A stretch of 64,000 nucleotides of DNA, from positions 124,001-188,000 of the forward strand of contig JAGOPK010000007.1 of assembly GCA_017992055.1 (NCBI GenBank), given 5' to 3'. The notes beneath the pieces were generated by a model. That model had not been told where the DNA came from. It searched no databases and saw only the letters and a list, made by a program, of their open reading frames with translations. Made by a program: the position numbers and the translations under genes. How positions within the stretch are numbered: position 1 is the stretch's first letter; each line of letters begins with the position of its first letter. Source of the stretch: Burkholderiaceae bacterium (lineage in GTDB: Bacteria > Pseudomonadota > Gammaproteobacteria > Burkholderiales > Burkholderiaceae_C). This document shows positions 1-8,900 of this stretch, piece by piece.

Positions 1-1
1 G

Positions 2-877
2 CTGTCCAGCTTTGCCTGCGCCATCCCCGGCATCATGGCCTCGCGCACCATCGGCGATGCACGCGACCGCCGCGTCACCATGCTGATCGCGCCGCTGATG
101 ACCTGCTCGGCGCGGCTGCCGGTGTATGCGCTGCTGATCGGCGCCTTCATCCCGGCGCGCGAGGTCACGGCGCTCGGGCTGCAGCTGCAGGGCCTGGTGC
201 TGTTTGCGCTGTACCTGGCCGGCATTGCCGGTGCCATGGCCGTGGCCTGGGTGCTCAAGCGCTGGGGCGGCGATGGCGGGGCGCTGGGCGTGCGCACGCT
301 GATGCTGGAGCTGCCCAGCTACCACTGGCCGCAGCCGCGCAGCATCGCCATCGGCCTGTGGCAGCGCGCGGCCATCTTCGTCAAGCGCGTGGGCGGCATC
401 ATCCTCACGCTGACCATCGTGCTGTGGGCGCTGGCCAGCTGGCCCGGCGCGCCCGAGGGTGCCAGCGGCGCGGCCATCCAGTACAGCCTGGCCGGCATGC
501 TGGGCCGCGGCCTGGAGCTGCTGCTGGCGCCGCTGGGCTTCAACTGGCAGATCGCCATCGCCCTGGTGCCGGGCCTGGCGGCGCGCGAGGTGGTGGTCAG
601 CGCGCTGGGCACGGTGTATGCGCTGTCGGCCGAGGGCGATGACGCCATGGCGCAGGCACTGACGCCGCTGCTGGCCGGCCAGTGGTCGCTGGCCACCGGC
701 CTGGCCCTGCTGGCCTGGTTTGTCTTTGCGCCGCAATGCCTGGCCACGCTGGCAGCGCTGAAGCGCGAAGGCGGCGGCTGGCGCCTGCCCCTGCAGGCCG
801 CCGCCTACCTGTTTGCGCTGGCCTACGCCGCCGCGTTTGTCACCTACCGAGTGGCGCTGGCCCTGGGCTGGGGCTGA
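2..877 (+). CDS. feoB: Ferrous iron transport protein B, C-terminal part (5' end outside window)
   Basis: This is the last 291 residues of FeoB, the inner-membrane Fe2+ permease; the reading frame is open from base 2, so the N-terminal GTPase domain lies outside the window. The segment holds the second Gate region, with the conserved Cys in MTCSARLPVYALL near residue 36, and several hydrophobic helices ending with a Trp/Gly-rich tail. The motif AAREVVVSALGTVYAL is typical of the FeoB C-terminus. A perfect hairpin follows the stop codon. Its position directly beside a Fur-box-controlled heme operon suggests that iron released from heme could enter by this route (inference). Confidence in the family is high. 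Confidence 0.95.
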   Translation: MSSFACAIPGIMASRTIGDARDRRVTMLIAPLMTCSARLPVYALLIGAFIPAREVTALGLQLQGLVLFALYLAGIAGAMAVAWVLKRWGGDGGALGVRTLMLELPSYHWPQPRSIAIGLWQRAAIFVKRVGGIILTLTIVLWALASWPGAPEGASGAAIQYSLAGMLGRGLELLLAPLGFNWQIAIALVPGLAAREVVVSALGTVYALSAEGDDAMAQALTPLLAGQWSLATGLALLAWFVFAPQCLATLAALKREGGGWRLPLQAAAYLFALAYAAAFVTYRVALALGWG

Positions 878-886
878 GAGGCCGAA

Positions 887-910
887 GTCTTGGCGGGTGG
901 ACGCCAAGAC
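887..910. terminator. Hairpin after feoB
   Basis: A perfect 9-bp inverted repeat (gtcttggcg / cgccaagac) with a 6-nt loop begins 9 bases after the feoB stop. It lacks a clear T-run, so it may be a weak terminator or an mRNA 3'-end stabiliser. Confidence 0.55.
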
Positions 911-944
911 CCGCTTGCGCAGAGGGGTGGATCATCTCTCTTGT

Positions 945-963
945 AATGCGAACGATTCGCATT
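945..963. promoter_or_regulatory. Fur box upstream of hemP
   Basis: The 19-mer aatgcgaacgattcgcatt is a perfect palindrome with 8-bp arms around cga, and the flanking t/a pair extends it to 21 bp. It fits the classical 7-1-7/6-1-6 Fur site. It lies about 105 bp before the hemP start codon, so iron-dependent repression of hemP and the three genes behind it is expected. Confidence 0.85.
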
Positions 964-1067
964 AAACTAGTGCCACTGGCCCCGCCCCGGGGCCAGAGAT
1001 CCCTGTCAGATTCCGCTGGGCCCGGCCTCGGGTCCGTGCCCATCCACCCGCCCAGGAGCCGCCCGCC

Positions 1068-1307
1068 ATGTTCACCCCTTCCGCCCAAGCTGCCGACCCG
1101 ATGAACCTGTCCGCCCTGCCGCCGCTGTCCGATCTGGCCGCCCCTGCCTCCGCAGCGGTCGCGCCCCTGCTGCGCCAGCAGGCCGGCCTGCGCCGCCTGG
1201 CCAGCCAGGCGCTGTTCCAGGGCCAGCAGGAACTGCTGATCGACCATGGCGAGGCCGTCTACCGGCTGCGCATCACCAGCCAGGGCAAGCTGATCCTGAC
1301 CAAGTGA
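1068..1307 (+). CDS. hemP: Hemin uptake protein HemP
   Basis: This 79-residue protein carries the HemP signature at its C-terminus: a QELLIDHGEAVYRLRITSQG stretch followed by KLILTK, which is the hallmark of the small HemP/HmuP family. Members are Fur-regulated and, in several proteobacteria, are needed for full expression of the heme receptor. The start at 1068 has an AGGAG ten bases upstream; the next in-frame ATG (1101) has none. The N-terminal half is Ala/Pro/Leu-rich and poorly conserved, as usual. It is the first gene of a rightward operon behind a Fur box. A DNA-binding or co-activator role here is inferred from relatives. Confidence 0.92.
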   Translation: MFTPSAQAADPMNLSALPPLSDLAAPASAAVAPLLRQQAGLRRLASQALFQGQQELLIDHGEAVYRLRITSQGKLILTK

Positions 1308-1409
1308 GCGGCCGCGGGCCAGCCTTGCCCCACCCTTCCCCCACCGCCCGACCCCCGCGCATGCCAGCCCCACGCCAGCACCGGTGCCCACCCGCCGCCT
1401 GGAGCTGCC

Positions 1410-2585
1410 TTGTCCGCATCCGCCCTGCCACCGCCCGTCCCGTCGCCGGCCTCGAGCTGGCTGCGCGCCAGCCTGGCGCTGCCGCCGGCCGCCCCCCCGG
1501 CCTGGCCGCCTGAGCGCATCCAGCAGCACACGGCCGATCTGCGCCAGCGCCTGCACGCCGGGGCCGGGGCCTGGCCGGGCCAGCAGGGCCGCATCGCCCA
1601 GGCCCTGGGCCTCAGCGAGGCCGACCTGCTGCTGGCCCATGCCGACGACCCGGCCGGCACCCGCGCCCAGCCGCTGGCCCGGCAAGGCCTGCCGACGCTG
1701 CGGGTACGCGAGCTGCAGGCCGCCGCCGACGCGCTGCTGCAAGGCCTGGCCGCGCTGGGCCCGGTCGACACCCTGGTCGGCACCGAGGCCAGCCAGCTCT
1801 GCATCCGCGGCCCGCATCCCGGCCCGGGCTGGTGGCGTGGCCCGGTGCGTCGCGGGCCGGCCGGCGGGCAAGGCGCCGGCAGCACGGCCAGCGCCGTGCT
1901 GGAAAGCCCCGGCCACTGGTGGCGCCATGCGCTGGCGGTGGAGGCGCGCTGGCCCGGCCAGCCCAGCCAGCACAGCGTGCAGTGCTTCGACGCCCAGGGC
2001 GCGGCCTTGCACCGGGTGCTGCTGCACGAGGGCAGCCAGGTGGCCGCCTGGCACGATCTGGTGGGGCTGCATGGCAGCCGATGGCGCCCGCCGGCCGGCG
2101 TCCTGGGCGCCGGCGAGGCCGATCCGGCACCGGCCTGCGAGCCACTGGCCGACGGCCTGGCCAGCGAGGTGGCCACGGCCAGCGCCTGCGAGGTGCTGCA
2201 GCGCGCGGCCCAGGTCGGCCTGCCGCTGACGCTGAGCGTGCCGGCCGGCCCGCTGCGCCTGCACCGCCGCGGCCCGGTGCGCCAAGTGCGGCTGGACGGC
2301 GCCTGGCTCAGCGCCAGCCACGACGACTTCCAGTGGCGGCTGCGCGAGGACCGCATCGCCCGCGCCTGGGTCGTGCGCCGCATCGCCCGCGGCCCCGGCG
2401 CCCAGGGCCTGACGCATGCGCTGCTGCTGTTGGGAGGGCGCGGCGAGCCGCTGGCCGAGCTGCGCGACGACCACGGCCCCGGCCAGGGCGAGCGCTGCGA
2501 ATGGCGGCAACTGCTGTCCACGCTGGCGGCCGAGCCCGCGCCCGCCCCGTCCACCCCCTTGCCACGCTGGCTGCGGCCGGCCTGA
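1410..2585 (+). CDS. HemS/HmuS-like cytoplasmic heme-degrading or heme-binding factor
   Basis: This 391-residue protein resembles the HemS/ChuS/HmuS family. An N-terminal RIAQALGLSEADLLLAHA segment is typical of the opening helix, and the second half has REDRIARAWVVRR (about residues 312-325) followed by a beta-rich GDxxAxL-like strand and a terminal Trp-x-x-Leu helix. Family members bind heme in the cytoplasm and either degrade it or hand it on. The start is a TTG at 1410 with GGAG five bases upstream; no in-frame ATG is well placed. It follows hemP in a Fur-controlled operon. It is somewhat longer and more divergent than typical HemS (about 345 residues), and no heme ABC transporter is present nearby to feed it. 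Confidence 0.75.
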   Translation: MSASALPPPVPSPASSWLRASLALPPAAPPAWPPERIQQHTADLRQRLHAGAGAWPGQQGRIAQALGLSEADLLLAHADDPAGTRAQPLARQGLPTLRVRELQAAADALLQGLAALGPVDTLVGTEASQLCIRGPHPGPGWWRGPVRRGPAGGQGAGSTASAVLESPGHWWRHALAVEARWPGQPSQHSVQCFDAQGAALHRVLLHEGSQVAAWHDLVGLHGSRWRPPAGVLGAGEADPAPACEPLADGLASEVATASACEVLQRAAQVGLPLTLSVPAGPLRLHRRGPVRQVRLDGAWLSASHDDFQWRLREDRIARAWVVRRIARGPGAQGLTHALLLLGGRGEPLAELRDDHGPGQGERCEWRQLLSTLAAEPAPAPSTPLPRWLRPA

Positions 2586-2603
2586 ACCCTGCGAGCCCGC
2601 AGC

Positions 2604-3932
2604 ATGTGCCAGACCCCCAACATCCCGTTTGCCCGCCCACCCCAGGCCGAACCCCTGCTCGAACCCCTGATCGGCGCCCCCGCTGCGCCGGCCACGCCGC
2701 TGCCACCCGCGTCCGACACCGGCTCGCGCCGGCGCCGGCTGTGGGACCTGGACAGCCATGCGCACTGCCCGGTGGTCGGCGTGTGCCTGCCCATCGCCCA
2801 GCTGCGGCGCCTGGTGGCCCGCCATGCCTCGGCGCTGCCGGCGGCCGACGACTACGAGCTGCACTGCATCGCCGTCAACGAGTGCAAGCGCCGCAGCCCG
2901 CTGGCCGACAGCGTGCAGAAGGAGCTGGACCAGCGCTTCGCGCTGGCGCTGCGCCAGTCGGCCCAGGCCAAGACCACCGACGACCTGGCCGCCTGGTGGC
3001 GCGAGGCCTCGGCCGGCCAGGGCCAGGGCCCCGGCCACTCGCTAGCGGCGGCCTTCTGGGCCACGCTGACCCATGCCCGCTGCGACGAGCTGCTGACGCA
3101 GAAGGTGCTGGGCGAGGTGCACATGCTTCAGCACCAGGTGGGCATGGCCACGCGCGTGGAGCTGGCACGCTTCGAGGCGCTGATCGACGAAAACGCCGTG
3201 CTGGCCCGCGAGCTGGGCGCGGCCCAGGAGCGCACCAGCCGCCTGGCCGCCGAGCAGCAGCGCCGCATCGAGCAGCTGGAGGCCGAGGCCGTGCGCCTGC
3301 GGGGCGAGCTGCTGGCGCGCGACATGCGCCTGGCCCAGCAGCAGGAACGCATGCAGGCGCTGACCGCAGCCGCGCCGGACCTGGCGCCACGCCATGCCCT
3401 GGCCCAGGACAACCAGCGCCTGGGCGAAGCCCTGCGCGACGCCCGGCGCGAGCTGCAGCGCCTGCGCCTGGCCGCCGAGGCGCCGCCGGCCCTGCGCGCT
3501 GAATCGCCCGCCACGCCAACAACGGCCGAAGCGCCGGCAGCGTGCGAGCCGGCGGCCCGCAGCGCGCCGGTGATCCCCATCCTGGCCGACCGTGCAGTGC
3601 TCTGCGTGGGCGGCCGCTCGGCCAGCGTGCCGGCCTACCGGCAGTTGATCGAGCGCACCGGCGGACGCTTTCTGCACCACGACGGCGGCACCGAGGACAG
3701 CCCGGCGCGGCTGGATGCCACGCTGGCCGCGGCCGACCTGGTGATCTGCCAGACCGGCTGCGTCAGCCACGACGCCTACTGGCGCGTCAAGGACCATTGC
3801 CGTCGCACCGGCAAGCGCTGCCTGTTCGTCGACACGCCCAGCCGCAGCGCGCTGGCGCGGGCGCTGGCCGCGGCGGCGGCCGACGCCACGCGGGTGGACG
3901 AGGCCGCGCTGCCACAGCCCCAGGCCCGCTGA
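2604..3932 (+). CDS. DUF2325 domain protein with central coiled coil
   Basis: This 442-residue protein has three parts. Residues 1-190 are a globular N-terminal region of unknown fold. Residues about 195-290 form a heptad-rich coiled coil (many Glu/Arg/Leu/Gln repeats). Residues about 325-425 match DUF2325, with VLCVGGRSASVPAYRQLIE, a DGG turn and VICQTGCVSHDAYWRVKDHC. The VGG/VCQTGCVSH pattern resembles a nucleotide-type Rossmann-like fold with a conserved Cys/His pair that could bind metal or heme (inference). DUF2325 proteins are frequent beside hemP-type genes in betaproteobacteria. It is 18 bp behind the HemS-like gene and probably cotranscribed. Function is unknown. Confidence 0.8.
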   Translation: MCQTPNIPFARPPQAEPLLEPLIGAPAAPATPLPPASDTGSRRRRLWDLDSHAHCPVVGVCLPIAQLRRLVARHASALPAADDYELHCIAVNECKRRSPLADSVQKELDQRFALALRQSAQAKTTDDLAAWWREASAGQGQGPGHSLAAAFWATLTHARCDELLTQKVLGEVHMLQHQVGMATRVELARFEALIDENAVLARELGAAQERTSRLAAEQQRRIEQLEAEAVRLRGELLARDMRLAQQQERMQALTAAAPDLAPRHALAQDNQRLGEALRDARRELQRLRLAAEAPPALRAESPATPTTAEAPAACEPAARSAPVIPILADRAVLCVGGRSASVPAYRQLIERTGGRFLHHDGGTEDSPARLDATLAAADLVICQTGCVSHDAYWRVKDHCRRTGKRCLFVDTPSRSALARALAAAAADATRVDEAALPQPQAR

Positions 3933-3939
3933 GGCCACG

Positions 3940-4242
3940 GTGGGTGGCCGTCGCGCACTGTCCTTTGCCAACGCCGCGCTGGCCTGTGCGGCAGCCCTGC
4001 TGGGCGCTGCGCCTTTCACGCCCGCGATCTTCGGCTTCCTGGCGCATGCGCCACTGGCCGCGCTGCTGGCGTGCAGGGGGAAGCCGCTGAGCAGCTGGAT
4101 CGTGATCGGCGCCGCGCTGCTGGGCTGGGGGCTGTCACCCATGGACTTTGGCCTGTCGGCCGGGTGGGCCACATTCTGGCTGTCGTGGGTTGGCCTGTGG
4201 TGCGGCGTCGCGGCCTGGAGAAGCCGGCCCAGCCGGCGCTGA
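3940..4242 (+). CDS. Small predicted inner-membrane protein
   Basis: This 100-residue protein is mostly hydrophobic. It has about three predicted membrane segments (residues 10-25, 30-45 and 50-90) and a basic C-terminal tail (WRSRPSRR). The gene starts 7 bp after the DUF2325 gene, so it belongs to the hemP operon. I recognise no family. Its stop codon lies in the loop of the hairpin at 4232-4250. Codon bias (G/C in third positions) supports it as a real gene, but the start could be a few codons later. Confidence 0.55.
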   Translation: MGGRRALSFANAALACAAALLGAAPFTPAIFGFLAHAPLAALLACRGKPLSSWIVIGAALLGWGLSPMDFGLSAGWATFWLSWVGLWCGVAAWRSRPSRR

Positions 4243-4250
4243 GCGCCGGC
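4232..4250. terminator. Bidirectional hairpin between two converging heme operons
   Basis: Arms gccggcgc and gcgccggc enclose a 3-nt loop formed by the TGA stop of the small membrane protein gene. It sits between the ends of the rightward hemP operon and the leftward receptor/chelatase operon, whose last stop is at 4252, so it can serve both strands. Confidence 0.6.
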
Positions 4251-4251
4251 T

Positions 4252-5136
4252 TCAGCGCGTTGGCGTTGTGATCGGCGGCGTGACCGGCGGCAGCTTCAGG
4301 CCCGCGCAGGGGTCGGCGCGCTGCACGCCCGCGGTGGTCCAGCGCCGGTCCGCGGGCTCGCTGCCCGGCGCCATGCCCTGCTCGTCGAGCACCACGCTGA
4401 CCACGCCCAGCCCCGGCGCCCAGGCCGCCAGCAGCTGCGGCACGCCATGGTCGCGGCGCACATGGCCGTTGCCGGCCACCAGCACCGCCGGCCGGGCGCC
4501 GGCCGCATGGGCCTGCAGCAGGGCCTGGGCCATGGCCGCGTCACGCGCGCGTTGGGCAGCACGCATCGCCGGCACGCGGCTGGCCGGCAGCTGGCCGCAG
4601 TGACCGTCGATCAAGGCCTGGTCCAGCGCCGCCTGGGCCTGCGGCGGCAGCGGCGCGGCACGCAGCCGGTCGGCCACGCCGGGCGGCAGCGTCGCATCCC
4701 AGGCCGCCTCGCCGCGACGGGCGATGTCGCGCGCGCTGTCGCGCGGCAGGTTGCCGCCCCAGACCGGCAGGCCGGGCTTCGGGCCGGCGGCCAGCGCCGG
4801 CTCGAACAGCGGCCGGTGCAGCGGCCAGGCCCAGCCGCGGGCATCGAAGCCGGCTGCCTGCAAGGCCGGCAGCAGGTCTTGCGCCGCCGCCGCGGCATCG
4901 ACGCGCTGGCCCAGCGTCAGATGCTCGGCCACCACCACGGCACGGCTGCCGCGCAGGCTGGCCAGCCATTCGCCACGGCGCTGGTGGTGGGCCGGGTTGT
5001 CGTGGCGCTCGCCGAGCAGCACGATGTCGGCCTGCTCCAGCGCCGGCACGCCGGGCGTGGCACAGCCGCTCAGCAGGGCCGGCGCCAGGCCGGGCGCCAG
5101 GCCCAGGACCAGCACCTGCCGGCGCTGCAGCCTCAC
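4252..5136 (-). CDS. ChaN-family heme-binding lipoprotein
   Basis: This 294-residue protein opens with an export signal ending in the lipobox LLSGC (Cys near residue 25). The motif [19 protein letters not shown] is the signature of the ChaN/'Cofac_haem_bdg' family, and a second His-containing block ([16 protein letters not shown]) lies near residue 225. In Campylobacter, ChaN is an iron-regulated outer-membrane lipoprotein that binds stacked heme. The gene is the last of the receptor/chelatase operon and its start overlaps the stop of the DUF2149 gene by 4 bp, so translation is probably coupled. It may buffer or pass heme in the periplasm (inference). Confidence 0.82.
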   Translation of the reverse strand: MRLQRRQVLVLGLAPGLAPALLSGCATPGVPALEQADIVLLGERHDNPAHHQRRGEWLASLRGSRAVVVAEHLTLGQRVDAAAAAQDLLPALQAAGFDARGWAWPLHRPLFEPALAAGPKPGLPVWGGNLPRDSARDIARRGEAAWDATLPPGVADRLRAAPLPPQAQAALDQALIDGHCGQLPASRVPAMRAAQRARDAAMAQALLQAHAAGARPAVLVAGNGHVRRDHGVPQLLAAWAPGLGVVSVVLDEQGMAPGSEPADRRWTTAGVQRADPCAGLKLPPVTPPITTPTR

Positions 5137-5459
5137 TGGCCGGCCTCCGGCACATAGACCATGGACCCGTCCTTCATGCGATAGGCCACGCCGGCCTTGT
5201 CGCCGTCGCCCGAGCCGATGGCGCCGCTGGCCTGGTAGCGCTCGATCTTCTGGCCCTGCTTGACGGTGATCTGCATGTTCGGCTTGCCGGGATCGGTGAC
5301 CACGGTGATGTCGCTCTTGCTGAAGGGGTTGATCAGCGGGTTCTGCGCCACGGTGATCAGCAGTGCGGCGATGATGACCAGGAAGATGTCGATCAGGTTG
5401 ACCACCGACAGGATGGGATCGTCGGTCTCGGCCTCGTGCAGCAGCTTCAGCGCCATCAT
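5133..5459 (-). CDS. DUF2149 domain protein (HmuV-type partner of CobN/ExbB)
   Basis: This 108-residue protein has one membrane helix (residues about 18-40, NLIDIFLVIIAALLITVAQN) and a small C-terminal domain ending in a GSMVYVPEAG-like strand. It matches DUF2149, whose members sit beside MotA/TolQ/ExbB proteins and CobN-like chelatases. The topology, a single N-terminal helix plus a periplasmic domain, is like ExbD/TolR. I infer that it is the ExbD-like half of a dedicated energising complex. Its start overlaps the preceding channel gene's stop by 4 bp, and its own stop overlaps the ChaN start by 4 bp. Confidence 0.82.
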   Translation of the reverse strand: MMALKLLHEAETDDPILSVVNLIDIFLVIIAALLITVAQNPLINPFSKSDITVVTDPGKPNMQITVKQGQKIERYQASGAIGSGDGDKAGVAYRMKDGSMVYVPEAGQ

Positions 5460-5962
5460 GCCGCTCCGGTGGCGGCGTTGGCCGGCGGGTTCAGGCGGCG
5501 GATCTCCAGCAGTTCCTCGGCCAGCCAGCGCCGGCGCACATGGGCCACCCAGAAGGTGATGGCCGCGGCGATCAGCGCCAGGATCACCGCCGAGAAGGCC
5601 ACGCCCAGGTTCTGCGACACCTGGGCCAGGTTGCCGTCGGACAGGCCCTTCAGCGCCGGCCCCATCGGGATCATGGTCGCCACCAGGCCCAGCAGCGGCG
5701 TCACGCGGCTGGCGATGCGCGGGCCTTCCATCAGCTTGTGGGCATGCAGGTCCAGCGTGTCTTCGTCCAGGCCCTGCGGGCCGGCAGCGCGGTGCAGGGC
5801 CAGCAGCGGCCGGCCCTGGCCCGAGCGGCGACGCCAGGCGGTCATCGCAAACTCGCCCAGCACCCAGAAGGCATAGAGAAACAGCGCGGCGATCAGCAGC
5901 AGCGTGGGCAGCAGGAACAGCTGCGCCACCGTGTACATGGAGTGTTCCAGGGTCTGGCTCAT
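5456..5962 (-). CDS. MotA/TolQ/ExbB proton-channel family protein
   Basis: This 168-residue protein starts at MSQTLEHSMYT. An upstream open frame continues but overlaps the CobN-like gene, and the ATG at 5962 forms a 4-bp ATGA overlap with that gene's stop. There are three predicted membrane helices: residues about 12-35, 85-105 and 115-140. The core RVTPLLGLVATMIPMGPALKG is the TolQ/ExbB pore signature. Such proteins form H+-driven channels that energise TonB-like partners. With the DUF2149 gene it probably makes a complex serving the adjacent CobN-like protein or the receptor. This is the same pairing seen in Bacteroidetes hmu loci and some archaeal CobN loci. Confidence 0.88.
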   Translation of the reverse strand: MSQTLEHSMYTVAQLFLLPTLLLIAALFLYAFWVLGEFAMTAWRRRSGQGRPLLALHRAAGPQGLDEDTLDLHAHKLMEGPRIASRVTPLLGLVATMIPMGPALKGLSDGNLAQVSQNLGVAFSAVILALIAAAITFWVAHVRRRWLAEELLEIRRLNPPANAATGAA

Positions 5963-8900
5963 GGCTTGGGGGACAGAGGGGAAAGCTTGAACAGGGCGGT
6001 GCCGGGGTGATCGCTGCGGCGGGCGCGCCAGGCGCCGCCGGCCATCACCAGGCCCAGCGCCAGCAGCGCGGCCAGCACAGCCGGCACCGTGGCCACGTCG
6101 TCGGCGCGCGGCAGCACACGGTCCAGGCGCAGACCGGTGACGGGCGGCGGTGGCGGCGGCGCCGCAGCGGCTGGCGGCGGCTCGGCCTGGGCGGCCGGGG
6201 CCGCGGCCTGCCGCTGAGGCTGGGCCGCACCGGCCGGCGCCTGCATGCCGAAGCCCGGCGTGGCCGTTGCCGTGGCGGTCTGCACGAAGCGCTTGAACTC
6301 GGCGTTGTCGCTGCGCACGTCGTGGCGCCGCGCCAGCTCGTTGTAGCGCGCCTTCAGCTCGGCCACGCTGCGTGCGTCGGCCTGCCACTGGCCCAGGCGG
6401 GCGGCCTCCAGCATGCGTTCGATGCTCTGTGCCAGCGCATGCGGGTTGTGCTGCTCGAACCAGCGCGCGAGGCCCAGCTCGTGCTTGTCGCGCACATAGA
6501 CGTCCATGAACTCCTGCCACTGGTCGTGGCGCACGATCTCGCGCGCCACGCTCTGCCAACCGGCAAAGTTATTGATGCCGTCCAGCACCTGCAACGTGCC
6601 GCTGTAGCCCTCGCGCATCAGGCCCTGGATGTAGCCCGGATGGAAGTTGCGCGTGGCCAGTTCCTTGGCCAGGAACTCGGCCGCACCTTCGACCTTGCCG
6701 CCGCCCGGGCCGGTGCCGCGCAGGTTGCTGATGTACAGCTCGGGCGCCTGGCCATCGAGGTGGCGCACGGCCAGGCCCAGGCCGCCCAGGTACTGGAACG
6801 GGTCGTCGGTGGTGAGCATGCCGTAGAGGTTGCTGGAGCGCGCCAGCACCGCGCCCTGGGTGCCGCGCAGGTGCTCGGCATAGAGGTTCAGCGCGCCCGC
6901 CGTGGCCACGCCGGCCTGGCCCCAGCGCGACTCATCCGGCCCGTAGGCGTATTGCATGCGCTGCAGGTACAGCGTGGCCAGCTTGCGGTCGCCCTCGGCC
7001 TGGGTCTTCCAGCTGTCGGTGGCCAGGGCCGCATCGTCCAGGCCGGTGCCGTAGCGGCCCGAGGCGCTGGAGAAGATGCGCGTGGCGCCGGCCAGCCGCG
7101 CCTGCTCCTCGGGCACGCCGTTGGCCGCCAGGCTGCGGGCGATGCGCCGGGCATTGGCGGCCACCGGGTTGTCGGCCTCGTCCACCGCCGCCGCGGCCAG
7201 CTCGGCAGCGCGGGCCAGCTGGCGCATCACATTCGGAAAGTGGTCGCGGTACAGGCCGGTGGCCGACAGCACCACGTCCACGCGCGGCCGGCCCAGCTGC
7301 TCGCGCGGGATCAGCTGCACGCCGCTGACGCGGCCGCCGGCGTCCCACTGCGGCTGCACGCCCAGGGCCCACAGCGCCTGGGCCTCCAGCACGCCGAAGT
7401 GGCGCATGGTCTCCACCGACCACAGCGTCAGCGCCAGCTTGGTGGGCGGTGATCCGGTCTTGGCGCGGTGGGCGGCGATCAGCTGGTCCATCGCCGCCTT
7501 GCCGGCCTCCCAGGCGGCCCGGGTGGGCACGCGGCTGGGATCGAAACCGTAGAGGTTGCGGCCGGTGGGCAGGGCATCGGGGTTCTTGATCGGATCGCCG
7601 CCATAGCTGGTGGGGATGTGGCGGCCGGCCAGGCCGGCCAGCAAGCCGGCCAGCTCGCCGCGGGCGCCCAGCTGCTCGTACCAGGTGCGAGCCTGGGCCG
7701 CGCGCTCGGGCTTCAGGCCGGCCGGCAGCGTGGCGCCGGGCTCGCCGCGCAGCCAGGGCGCCAGCAGGCGGTAGGGCTTGGACTCGACCAGGCGACGGTG
7801 GTCGGCGATCAGCATCTCGTCGGCCTCCTCGCCCAGCTTGGCATCGGCCGTGCCTTCCCAGAAATCCTTGCCCAGCATCATCAGCACGCTGGCCACGCGC
7901 AGCGGCTCGTCGGGGCCGGCGCCGAAGGTGTGCAGGCCCATGGGCTGGGCGCTCAGCGCCAGCTCGTGCAGGTGATCGTGCACGGCGCTGACAAAGCCGT
8001 TGAAATCGGCCTGGATGCGCGCCTCGCTCCAGCCCATGTCGGCGGGGATGCGCTCGGCGCGCACGCGGGCCAGGAAGTCCTGGCGCAGCTGGTCCTTGAC
8101 GCCGCCGCCGTCCTGGGCCAGCCACTGGTGCAGCAGGTCGTGGATGGTCGTCAGCCGGTCGTGCAGGCCGGCCGGCACCAGCGGTGGCGTCTGGTGGCTG
8201 AGGATCACCGCGCGGCCACGCCGCTTGGCCTGGGTGGCTTCGCCGATGTTGTCGACGATGTACGGATACAGCACCGGCAGGTCGCCGACGGCCAGCATCG
8301 GGTAGTCGGTGACGGCCAGGCCACGCTCCTTGCCCGGCAGCCATTCCTGCGAGCCATGGGTGCCGAAGTGCACCAGGGCATCGGCGGCAAACTGCTCGCG
8401 CGCCCACAGGTAGACGGCCATGTAGTAATGCGTGGGTGCGGCGCTCATCGAGTGGTACAGCGCCTTCTCGCGGTCGGCGCCACGCTCGCCGCGGCCGGGC
8501 TGGGGCAGCAGGCTGACCGTGCCCAGCTGCAGCCGCGGGATCACGAAGAAGGGCTCGCCGTCGCCATCGCTCAGCAGCATCGCCGAGCGTTCCGGTGCGC
8601 CGCCGGCGGCATCCATCTCGGCACGCTGCTTCTCGGGCAGCGTGGCCAGCCAGGCGCGGTAGCGCGACAGCGGCAGCCGGTCCGCCAGGCCGTCGCGCAG
8701 CAGCTCGCGCAGCACCTGGCGGTCTTCGGGCGGGCGGTAGGCCGGCGTCAGCAGGCGCTGCAGGCGGGTGGTCAGCGCGTCCGCATCCAGGTTCTGGGTG
8801 CCGTAGCCGGCCTGCTGCAGCGCGGCCAGCGTGCCGCTCAGGCTGCGTGGCAGGTTCATGAAGCTGGCCGACAGGTTCTTCTCGCCCGACGGGTAGTTCC

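Noticed and set aside
840-3038. Very long open frames on the strand opposite hemP, the HemS-like gene and DUF2325.
   Set aside because: High GC makes stop codons rare in shadow frames; the translations are low-complexity Ala/Arg/Gly with no family motif, while the forward genes have clear signatures.
5963-6559. Longer form of the ExbB-like protein starting inside the CobN-like gene.
   Set aside because: The added part is Arg/Ala-rich shadow sequence; the ATG at 5962 starts a normal TolQ-like N-terminus and forms a 4-bp overlap.
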